NCBI GenBank assembly: GCA_036925085.1
Contig: JAUPFP010000052.1
Coordinates: 496,001 to 560,000 of the forward strand
DNA: 64,000 nucleotides
DNA from: Brachycybe producta
Lineage: Eukaryota > Arthropoda > Diplopoda > Playtdesmida > Andrognathidae
Direction: 5' to 3'
How positions within the stretch are numbered: position 1 is the first letter of the stretch; each line of letters begins with the position of its first letter. Below are positions 27,301 to 39,300 of the stretch, in pieces. A model generated the notes under the pieces. It saw only the letters and a program-made list of their open reading frames with translations. It was not told where the DNA came from and ran no database searches. The translations under genes and the position numbers were made by a program.

Positions 27301-30300
27301 CCTTCTAGTTTCTAAAACGAATTCATATTTCTCTTCATTTTGCAAATGAAAACTACCTTTAAAAACCACTTAAGTTTCAAAAGTGTAGCCTTTCTAGTTT
27401 CTTAGATTTTCAACTTTAAATACTAGACTGCGCCACTCACAAGTCTACTTAAGACTAGGATGTTGGTGTTCTTGAGAGGAGCTCTCAAGAAAGATTTTCC
27501 ACGCTATCTGAGAGTCACTTGCTGAAACATGTTTTTTTTTTCATTCATAATTAATTAGGAAAGTGATTAATTAATTAATTAATTAATGAGAATTAAGTTA
27601 AAAATCGAAATATCATCGACTGTTTTAATTACAAACCTCTTCTTCTTAACTCAAGATAAACAATTGTCTAATTTGCATATTTCGTATCGATTTTCAAAGA
27701 GACACACGCCTGCGCATTAAACTCAAGATGAAATCGTTCATTTTGAACTTTCTAGTATTGTTAGAAACTTCATTATTCTTTGTTCGAACTCACACCTTTT
27801 TCTTTAAGGCGGTTTTAAAGGGTGTAAACGGGGCTCCTCGAACTCTTAATTATGAAAGAGACTAGAAAGAAAAGAAACTAGAAAGTGTTTTAAAAACTAG
27901 AAGGGTAGCTCCATCACTTAAGAGCCGATTTTCATGTTGATATCTTTTAAAATAAACTTTGTATGTCAATTTTGAAAATGATCCAACTTTACGCAGACGT
28001 TATTTTGTTTAAAAAGTTTATTTTGAAAGATATCAACATGAAAATAGCCTTAAGAGTGATTGAGTTACCTCTTCTAGTTTCTAAAACGCTTTCTAGTTTC
28101 TCGTCATTTTGCACTTGAAAGGCACAATATAATCAGTAGTTTTAATATTAACTTTTAATAAATCTTACAGACTAGAACGTTTTCGACCTTTCAAAATACA
28201 GAAAATGTAAATTTGAAATTAAACATAAAAAGTTTATTTTGAAAAATATCAACATGAAAATCAACCTCAAGTGATTCACTGAGCTACCCTTCTAGTTTTT
28301 AAAACACTTTCAATTGCTCCTCAGTGTTGTTTTTTTCTGAAAATTTTCGTAAAAATTGAAAGTGTTTTAGAAACTAGAAGAGTAGCTCAATCACTTAAGG
28401 AGGTAATTTTTCACGTTGATATCTTTCAAAATAAACTTTTTATGTCAATTTTGAAAATGATCCAACTTTATACAGACGATAATTTGTTAATTTTTATCAA
28501 TTAAAAAGTTCATTTTGAAAGATAACAAAAATTAAAATACTAGTGATTCAGTTACCCTTCTAGTTTTTAAAACACTTTCCATTTCTTCTCGTTGTTGCTC
28601 TCTTCTGAAATGTACAATTCTTAATCTAAAGTAAAAATTGAAGCTATTTTGGAAACTAGAAGGATATTTTCATGTTAGATATTTTTCAAAATAAACTTTT
28701 TATAGCCAAATATTTAAAAAAAATCGTCTGCATATAATTGTACGGAGCCCTGTAAAGGACAGGCAAGATTTTTTTTTAAATCTCGACATTTCGACTTTAA
28801 ATTTCTTTTATTCGGTCATGTTAATTATGCCATGTTGTGCACACAATACTCTAATAACTAATTTATTGCTGCTACACAAGAGGGCGCTTGCAATAATTTC
28901 ATTATTAGAGTATGGTGCGCACAACATGGCATAATTAACATTCACGAATAGAATAGATTAATAGTGGAAATGTCGAGATTTTAAAAAAAATCTCGCATGT
29001 CCTTTACAGGGCTCCGTATAATTGTGTCATTTTAAATCCAACTTTAAACAGTTTATTTTAAAAGATATCAACATGAAACTACCGTTAATATGATTTAGCT
29101 ACCCTCCTAGTTTCTAAAAACACTTTTAAAATACATTCTTCATTTTGCTTTTCTGAAAGACAGAAATAATCCAGAGAGTTCTTTAAAAACTAGCTTCAGA
29201 ACAAATTAAATATGTTGCAAACTAGAAGGGGCTTATAGCCGACTCACTAGATTTTTCACGTTGTTATCTTTCAAAATAAACTTTTTTTTATAGACTAGAA
29301 GACTTAAAAGAAATTACTTTTCAAACCACATTTCAAACAATTTGTTCCCAAAAATGGTTTTACTTTTTTCGTTGAAAAAAGAAAAGCTTTTAGTTGAAAT
29401 TGTTTTCAGTTGAAAAAAGAAAATCCCATCAAACAAAATGGCGCCCATTACAACCCCCCCCCCTTTTTATGTCTAGAGATTAGAAGGGAATTTAATGAAG
29501 AACCAAAATAATGTTCTTTCTACTTTTTTGTGGATTTGTAATAAAAAGAAAAGAGACTTTTTTTCTCTGAATAAAACATACAAGTTACAATTACAATCGA
29601 CTTTTAAGAAGAAACGTGTTTCGAATCTAAATTGCCTACTTTTGCTCTTTCTACTCTGGAGACAACAATTCTAACACATCATTATTCAAATTAAACACAA
29701 ATCAATAAAACAAGACTGGAAGGATTATTCCACCCACACTTTTTATCACTATTTAAGGATGAATAAACATCAAGACTAGAATTAAAAATTTAGAAGCAAA
29801 ATAGCAAAATCTAGAAACTAGAATAGTAAAAACTTTAGTATTTTCGCGACAATATCTTGAAAAATAAACCTTTAAATCCACATAAGGATGATAAATTTCC
29901 TGAAAAACAAAAATTAAAAACTAGAATTTTAAATTTCTAGAATGTAAAAAGCAAAATTCGAAGTTTTTTTTTTAGAAACTAGAATAGTAAACTTAAGTGT
30001 TTTCATTTTGAACGATAATATCTTGAAAAATAAATTTTTAAACTTGGGTTTTTACAACTTTTGGTTCAAATTGAATTGAAAAAAACGAAAATAGAGAATT
30101 TGAAATCGCCATCAAAAGTTTATTTTGAAAGATATTGTCATAAAAATGACAATACTAAATTCATTTACACTTCTAGTTTCTAAAACACTTTCAATTTCTT
30201 CTTGATGTTGCTTTTAAAACGCGCTACAATTCGGAACGACTGAATTAGTTTTAAAAAAACATTTGGTCAAATTCTAGTTTCTTATTAAATTTTGAATTAT

Positions 30301-33300
30301 TTCTTTAAGGTGGCTTTATAGATATTCAATTTGCTTTTCTCCACACAGATGGCGCCACTGCAGTGGCTAATGCTGAGCTCCATAGACTTATTTTTTGTAA
30401 AAGTTGGACGCAAAAACGTCAAGCGAACGTTTTTTTAGAAACATTATGAAAAAAAATTCAAATTGTTTTCAAAACTAGAATGGTAAAAAAATTATGCTAA
30501 AAATTTTTTTTAATGGCAATATCTTAAATAATAAACAATTGTATAGTTCAGTTTGAAAAATGACTCGTTTTTTAGGTTTTTCCATTGAAATTTCATGAAA
30601 AACTATTTTCCGTCTTTTTTAAACTTGTCATAAAAAGTTTATTTTGAAAGATATCATCATTGAAAAAACTTTTAACATTATCACCAAAACAATTCTAGTT
30701 TCTAAAACACTTTGAATTTGTTTCGTAAATGTTTCTCCTGAAAAACGTTCGCTTGAAAAATAGAAATTCTCTCTCAAAACCGCAGGTTGAATGGGAAGAG
30801 ACCTCCTTATAGAAGAACGACGCAAATGCGCCACCTGGAGGAAAAAAAAAACCAAATAAATATCTATTGAGCCACCTTAAATGAAAACAACTGAAAATGT
30901 TTTCTTTTCTCCAACAAAATTGTAGCCAATGAGAATCCGTTGTTGCAAGTTTGCTCATAAATTCTGCGCAGAAAAAAAACAAACAATAAGTGAAAATAAA
31001 ACTATTCACTTTCTGTATGGAAATAGAAGAAGAAGACGAAAAAAAAAGACAAATAAATTCCAGACAAAATGGAACCATAAAAACAACAAAACGTTTTAAC
31101 GATTTCAGACGATATAACGAAAAAAAACCCCAACTCTCCACTCTCTCTCTCGGTCTCTCGAGTGAATCGCTCGTAAAAAAAAAACTCTCGTAAACAGAAA
31201 AACCCATCATTGAAAGAAATTTACCAAAAAAAAAAAGTGTCCTTCGAGACAAAAAGCCCTTTCCATACATAAAAAATGCCCTTCTTACCAGAAAACAAGG
31301 GCACTTAGTCCTTAAGAAATTACTAGAAAGACAATTCTAAGTTTCCAAATGTTGATATCTTTCATAATAAACTTTTTTTTAATAGAAAAACTGCTATAAA
31401 AAGTTTATTTTAAAAAATATCAACACAAAAAGACCCTTAAATCACGTAGCTCTTCTAGCTTTTAAAACATTTTCAATTTCTTCTTAAGAAATCTAAGTAG
31501 AAATTGAAAGTGTATTAGAAACTAGAACGGTAGCAGACTCATTTAATAATATTTTCATGTTAATATCTTTCAAAATAAACTTTTTAGGATCTTATTTAAG
31601 TTTGTTCATTTTCAAACTGCCATAAAAAGTTCATTTTAAAAGATATCAACAAGAAAAGGCCATTAAACCTGCTCTTCTAGCTTCTAAAATATTTTAAATT
31701 TCTTCTTAAGAAATGTATTAGAAACTAGAATGGTAGCGGAAACACTTTCCTTGTTAACATCTTTCAAAATAAACTTTTTAACAGAAATGTTTTTTGAAAA
31801 TATTGCCTGCTTAAAGATAGACCATTTTCAAACTGTCAGAAAAAGCTTATTTTAAAAGATAATTTAACAGAAAAAAACACCTTTTTAACTGATTGAAACT
31901 ACCATTCTAGTTTCTAAAATACTTTTCAAGTTTCTTTTAAGGTCTTCTATTGCATTGCAGAGTTCATCTTGTTATAAAAAGTTTATTTTGAAGAATATCA
32001 TCATGAAAATTAGTCGAAGTAATCAATTTACCCGTCTAGTTTTTAAAACAAATTTAATTTCTTTTTTAAAGTTGCTTCTAAAAAGGTGAAAACCTCTTAT
32101 AATTCCAATTGAATCTCCTTAAGAAGAAGGTCTGTTCTCTCCGTTGGCTTTGTTTCCACTCTCTCGAAAATGTGTGCTCCATGAGTAAACACAGTGGAAA
32201 CAAGGCCTTAGGATGAAAATATTTTTTTGAAAGAAAAAAAGCTTAATTTGAACAATTTTTCTTTTCTTTTTCAGGAAGAATCCATTTCCGTCATATTCGG
32301 AAATATTCCGACTGTCTCCATGACAACCCTTATCTCCAGAATATGGAGGAGGAACATTGCAACTGATGATTGGTGGTGAGAATTCTTGTGAAAAATACAC
32401 AATAAAAGAAAAAACCTCAACCGAAACTTATAATTTCAACAATTATTCCATAAATTGCACAAAATAAAAGGTTAACTAGATAAAAGAACCTTCTGAAATC
32501 GGCCAAAAAAAACTGCGCAAAATTCACAATTTTCTCGTATTTTTGTATGAAAACCATTTAGATTCTTAAATGCATTTCATTTCATTCGAATATTTACATA
32601 ATTAATAATATTAATTAAGCTTTTCTGCACATTTATATAGTTTTTTTTTTCAATTTATATTTATAAAAATTCTGTAAAATTAAAATTAGATTTTTTTTGG
32701 AAACTTTAAAACATCTTTCATGTTTTACTTTGTATTTCTTTTTTAATTATTAAAGTTTTATAATTTAGTTAATTACCAATTTTAAATTATATTTATTAAA
32801 TATTAAAGATAATTCACTTTGAAACTTTAAAAATAAATAATTAAGAAATTTAAATTATATTTAGTATTTTTTTTAAATTTTAACTGTTTTAAAGTTTATT
32901 TTTTAAATTAAAATTTATTAATTTACTGGTTTTTAAAGTTTCAAAATCAAATATCTTAATATTTAATAAATATAATTTAAAATTAATAATTAGCTAAATT
33001 TTAAAACTTTCAAAATTAAAAATATAATAATCATCCAGTGCAGGAAATGAGCTAATTATCAATTTTAAATTATATTTATTAAATATTAAGATATTTGATT
33101 TTGAAACTTCTAAAGACCAGACTTGCGACTGGAAACAGTTCATTTTTAAAGTTAAAATTTAGTAAAAATTCTGTCTTTTTCTCTATTTCAAAGAAAATTC
33201 GTGAATTTCTTTTCAAGAACGCTGGAAATAAAAGAAAGAAAAACGATTTCCGACCAATCAGAACAACAGAAAAGATGGACAGCGTCCTGGAAAGTGCACC

Positions 33301-36300
33301 ACCGCCGCCACCAGTGGACCATAAGCTGTACCTCGTACTGTCGATGGCGCTGGCCACCATCTGTTTCTTCGTCAACGGAATCCAGATCATCGGATTAGTT
33401 CGTAACAACCTACAAACGAACAAAGTCCGAAACATCCTTACGCTGTCTCGGTCCACTACCGGACTCGTAGCCACATTCACCGTCCTCTATCCGATAAAAC
33501 TAGTCATCAACGAACATCCGAGCCACTGGCACAATCCGTACAAACAGAACATTCTTTCGGGATACACAACCTGTTTGACCATCGGCTCCTCCATCTACCT
33601 GGCGGCCATCTTCTTGACCATCACGGACTCGACACTCGCCGTCCTGGAACAATATCTAAACGCGGTCCATCCGAGGAGCTACTTACGACACCTCGAAAAC
33701 CCAACATCGCTTATCGTTTGCATTACGATCGGTTGGATCGAGACGACCATATTTATTCTAATTCCATCGCTCGGATGGAACGATTATACTGGAATATGCG
33801 TGATGCCAGACATCTGGAAATTGGATTTCTTCGTTCTGATGGCAGCAACGATCTCGGTCCATTTCGTAGTCGAAGCAGTCATGGTTGCAAAGATGTGGCT
33901 CGTATTACGCCGTAACATTTACGCCATCAATCCCGAAAGCGAAGAAATGCCGGTGGCTTCGGCTTCCTTCCTTCGAGCTTCGTACGATGGTCGGCAACCG
34001 ACGACGGCTCCGACCACCGAAAGTCAATACCAACGTCCAAAAACTTCGACAGTCGTAACTTGCACTGCAGCATTCCTCGTGACATTGGCGTGCCACTTGC
34101 CTCTCTTCGTTCATTGGTTAACTTACGCAGGATGTTTTCATCACCGCAACAGTCTGATCGTCAATTCGGAACGAACGAACGCCTTCATTTGGACTTCGAT
34201 CTTAATTTTGGTTAACTCTGTGGTCAAACCTCTGTTATATGTTTTCGAAGATGATCAACTGCCTAAACCGTCACTGGACTTCTTAAAAATCTGCTTATGT
34301 CCTTACCATTGTCAAAATCCTACAACTTCACCTTAAGGTGGTTTTAAAAGCGTAAAACGCTTCTTAAACTCTGATTATTCTGTCTTTCAGGTGCAAAATG
34401 AAGAGAAACTTGAACGTGCCTAAGAAACTAGACGGGTAACTTCAATCACTTAGAAATAGTTTCACGTTGATGTCTTTTAAAATAAGCTTTTTATGGTCCA
34501 ACATAAAAAGTTTATTTTGAAAGATATCAACACGAAAATATTCTTAAATGATTCAGCTACCCTTCTAGTTTCTAAAACACTTTCAATCTTCTTCTCAGTC
34601 TTGCTTCTTGGTGGTACCTCTGTTCATAAAAGATGATTATTAACTTTTTTCTCAAAAAGTGTCTTTTTGAACTAATTAAATTCAAGCCTTTCGAGTATTA
34701 TTATTGATTGTACGAAATGACCACTGGTCATTTTACTTACTCGCAATCGCATGTGAAAGCTGTGTGAAGTTCTTTACAAATAAAATTCATGTGTTGATCT
34801 AAAAAAAACCTTTTGTAAGCAGCTAATTTGCATAATATGCAAATGAAGGAGGAACAAACTGGAATAGAAATTATTTAAAAAAAGTGGCTTCTCCGCGAAG
34901 AAATCTTTCAAAATGAACCATTTATGGCATTTTACAAACAGAAAGATTCTGTCAGAACTGCGAGTAAACGCAGTTTTCTGTTAAAATTGGAATAAAAAGT
35001 TTATTTTGAAAGATACTGTGATTTAAACTCTTTTTTGCATGTTCGTTTACTCTTCTAGTTTGTAATAAACTTCAAATTTCTTCTTTAAAGTGACTTCAAT
35101 ACGAACAAATCTTTCAAAATAAACGTTTTATCGCTTCCCACAAACAGAAACTGTCTGTCTTGACCTCAAGTTTGCTGTTTAAATAGCAATAAAAAGTTTA
35201 TTTTGAAAGATATTGTCCTAAAAACGCCTTTTGTGCGTTAATCTCTCATTTTAGTTTCCCCAAAACTTTAAATTTCTTCACCTGAAAATTCCAATTATCA
35301 TTAAACAGCACAAAAGTCTTTAAAAGACTTACCGTTTGTACGGCACTTTGACTGTGCAATGGCACCGTAAGACCCTGAGAACCGTTCCCTCGCAAACTGT
35401 CCGCCTCTCCACCGTCGCAGCCACCGAGAACAACCGCGTTTTCCCGCACAATAAGTTCACTTTCTGTCTGAGCCACTTTAGCTTCTAAATTACGCCTTAA
35501 AACATCGACATCATCATACGACTTCAAAGTTTCCACCTTTACCAACAATTCATCGCGAATTTTACAAAGTTCGGACACTTTTTCGCGTAAACAAGAGTTC
35601 TCGACTCGTAGTTGCGATATTTCGTGACGCAACGCCCCGACTTCGTCCTCCGAAGTGTCCGTGCCGAGCAACGGCACCTTCGTAACTTTCAACCCTTCCC
35701 TCTCCACCTCGTCAACTTTCGACTCCAACATATTTTTAAGCACATCGATGTTGTCGTAGCTTTTCCTCAAAGTTTCCAGCTCACGAACGACCTTTTCGTA
35801 ATCCACTTGTCTCAATTCTAACTCGGATGCGAGATCACGAACACGATTAGTAAGTTCGGCAACTACTTTTTTGTTCGTCGAATCGAAACGACTCGCATTT
35901 AATTCCATCAACTCCTTCTGAAGATGGACATTGTCCAACCTCAGAGTTTCTATCTCTGATTGAAGCCTACTGATTTCTTCAATTCGATCTTCTTCTTCGA
36001 CGATGTTTGCGAAACTTTCGGCAAAAGAATCGTCGGCGATCTCGGGATCGGTTTTGGCATCCGACAAATGTCTGACTAGGAATTCCAATGGCAAACTGCC
36101 AGTTGCCGTCGAATTATTATCGTTTTCGGACTTATCTATCGAAGAAGAACCGAAAAGATCGTGCTGAGAATTCGACAACTCTATTTCTAACTCGAGCTTC
36201 TCTTCCAACAGATCTTCGTACTTTTCTTTCCATTCTTCTACTTCGTTTCTTCCAACAGTTTGAGTGCAAACACTAGAGTGCGTTTCACTATTTAGACTAG

Positions 36301-39300
36301 AAGATTTTGGCTCTTCAACGGCAAGATGCGCAGTAAGCGGACTATTCGTTTTGAGCCTATCATTCTCTTCTCGCAACTCGGCTATCTGCTTCATGATACT
36401 GCCAAAGTTTATCGAAATGTCCCAATCGAGACAACCACGAGCCTTTTCTCGCTCACAGAGGTTCTCCAACTGGTCTCTTTGACTACGAAGAACATCCAAC
36501 TCCTCTTTCAACACATCGTAACTCTGCCGTTGTTCAACGAGCTCTGTCGACAGCCTCAGACACTCGGCGAGATGCTCGTCCTTTTCGGAAATAAGCACAT
36601 CAATGCGAAGTTTCGTTTTGTCGCTCTCATCTTGAATAAATTTCTCCAAAGAAGCAATCTGCTCGTTAGAGGCAACTAATTGCTCCCTATAGGCAAGTAA
36701 TTGCACATTAGCTGCAACCAATTGCTCCTTATAGTCACTTTCGACAATATCTCTTTCGGACACAAGACGTTCTAGTTTTGTTTCAGTTTCCTCTGTCTGT
36801 ACGTGAAGAGCTTTCTGTAATGAAGCAATTTGCTCATTGCAGGCAACTAATTGCTCCTTGTAGTCACTTCCGGCAACTTCTCTTTCAGACAAAAGACGTA
36901 GTTTCACGTCAGTTTCCACCGTTTTAACACGAAGCGCTGTCTCCAAAGAAGCAATTTGTTCGTTAGAGGCAACTAATTGATCCATGTAGGCAACTAATTG
37001 CTCATTGGCTGCAACCAATTGCTCCTTATAGTCACCTTCGACAATATCTCTTTCAGACACAAGACGTTCTAGTTTCGTTTCAGTTTCCTCCATCTGTACA
37101 TGAAGAGCTTTCTGTAATGCAGCAATTTGCTCATTACAGGCAACTAATTGCTCTTTATAGTCACGTTCGACAATCTGTCTTTCAGACACGAGATGTTCTA
37201 GTTTCAGCTTAGTTTCCTCGCTCTGTTCTCGTAGAATACGTTCCAAAACTACGACCCTATTACTTGAAGCTTTCAATTGTAATTTATAATCTCCTTCGAG
37301 GTTCTCCTTCTCAGAACGGAGAAGATCTAACTGAACTTTATGTTCGTCGTTCTCATCTCGAAGAAGTTGCTCTAAAGCAACAATCCTTTCGTTCGAAATG
37401 TCTAATTGCACTTTATAGTCACTAGAGAGCGTTTCTTTCTCGCGAAGATCGTGAAGAGACTGTTCGAGACTAGAAATCTTCTCTTTCGAAGCAACTAACT
37501 GAGAGTTATAGTCTCTTTCTAGAGTTTCTTTCTCAGAAATCAACTCTCGTAACTTTTCGTGCCACGTTTCGGTATCTTCCGCTTTTAGAGAGTCCAATTC
37601 CGAAACTACAGACGAAAGTTCGTCTTTTAGTCTCCACATTTCACTCTTATGCATCACTCCCATTTCAGCAATCTGATTACCGTATCTTTCGTCTAGTTCG
37701 GCCTCTTGCGATCGTAACCGTTCCTCAGACTCCATTTGGATCTCGACAAACTTACGCTGAAGATCTTGAAGGTCTTCCATCAGCTGCATCACTTCTTCAG
37801 ACGATTTCAGCTTCAGCTCTTCGAGATTGGCACTTTTTTCTTTTAACTGCGCTTCGAGGTTCCGAGTGTCGTTAGAACGAACCGTTTCGAGCTCTTTACG
37901 AAGACCTACGACCGTATTCTTCAGGATGAAACCTTCTTCTTCGCTGTTCCGCAACTTCTCTTGCAACTTTGTATTCTCCAAGTCTTTCGCTCGTAACCCA
38001 CTCGAGATTTCTTCCTTTAGTACGTGGATCGTTGAATCTCTCTGAGCTAATAGTTGTTGCAAAGCGATCGCTTGGTTTCGAGCTTCAAGAAGCTCTTCTG
38101 CTGATATTCCGTTCTTTCCTTTCTGACCCTGAAGAAACTCGTTCGCCTACAAAATACAAAAAAAAAACGGGAGAAAATCTTATTATTCACTTCGCATTTT
38201 ATAGATCAGTTAATCGCACACCTGTTGCAATTGCAACTTAAGAATGTCGATCTCTGTTACGAGTGCTTCGGACTGAACCGTCGATTCATCTCGTAAGCGA
38301 TCTCTGTGTTCGATCGTCATTTTCAGTCGTTCCGTAAGTTGGTTTATGACGTCATCTCTCTGTTTCAAGGCACTTTGATATTCACAGATCTGAAAAGCAA
38401 AAAGTAAATGTTAGAAAATCATCTGACGAACGGGGAAAAAACGCTGAATTCATGCAGAATGTATTCCACTTTATTGCAATTTCGTGCAGATTTTTTAAAT
38501 TTCTCGTTATTTTCTTTATGTTTTCCTAAGATTATTGTAATTTCTTGTGAATTGCGTCAAATTTTCTGTAGATATTTGCAATTTAATGTGACTTTCTTGA
38601 GATTTTTGTAATATTTTATGATTTTCATAAAGATTTCTGCAGATTATTGCAATTTCTACACATTTACTACACATTTTAACAAGTTCTTTCAAATTTATAA
38701 AAATTTCTTGTAAAATTCAGCAGGATTTTTACATTTTCTGCAGGTTTCTACCAAAATTCTACAAATATTTAGTAATTTTCAAATAAGTTTCCTGAAAAAA
38801 GAATGCAATTTTTATTAATGTCTAAAATCTCAGCTCATTTACAATCTTTTTTTTTTTATTTTTGCTGTCACTTGTTGTATTTTTCTGCAAAATTCCGCGT
38901 TTTTAGACATTACGAAAAAAACAAATCCAAAACCTTCTGATTGTATTCCTCGATTTTCTGCGTAAAATCGACAATCGAAGGCCCGTAATTTGAGTTTTCT
39001 TCCATTTCTTCTTCTTCATTCTATAAAAAACAACAAAATCAGAAATAATTTCAATAAAAAAACAACTGAAAAATACAAAAACCATACGTTCTTCGTAGTT
39101 AGCTCGTCCATAATTGATGGATTTCTACCGTTTTCGACGACTTTTACGACATTTTCGCCCTTCTTCTTCCGATATTCGGCAAACTACCACGTAAATATAA
39201 CAAAAACGAACATAAAAATGAATGAAATTTCTAAAAACATCTACGTTTAAAAGTAAACATTGATGAATAAATGAACAAATCCAGGCTAAAAGAAACGATA

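Larger units (their letters stand above)
20591..35332 (-). other. 14.7-kb intron 5 of the AKAP9-like gene, repeat-filled, containing an antisense GPCR
   Basis: This joins exon 5 (donor gtaagt at 35332) to exon 6 (acceptor tttttcag at 20591), both phase 0. It is about ten times longer than most other introns here. In window order it holds a CT/CA microsatellite (20995-21600), family B foldbacks, a short hairpin (22458-22526), a dispersed repeat core (24375-24455), a 35-bp minisatellite (24806-25425), a dense run of family A foldbacks (26900-32080) and the receptor gene (33275-34336). No other exon was found on either strand. Confidence 0.75.

Noticed and set aside
33095..33274. 60-codon upstream extension of the receptor frame
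   Set aside because: Lys/Phe/Asn-rich translation of an AT-rich hairpin repeat. The ATG at 33275 gives a normal-length receptor N-terminus.
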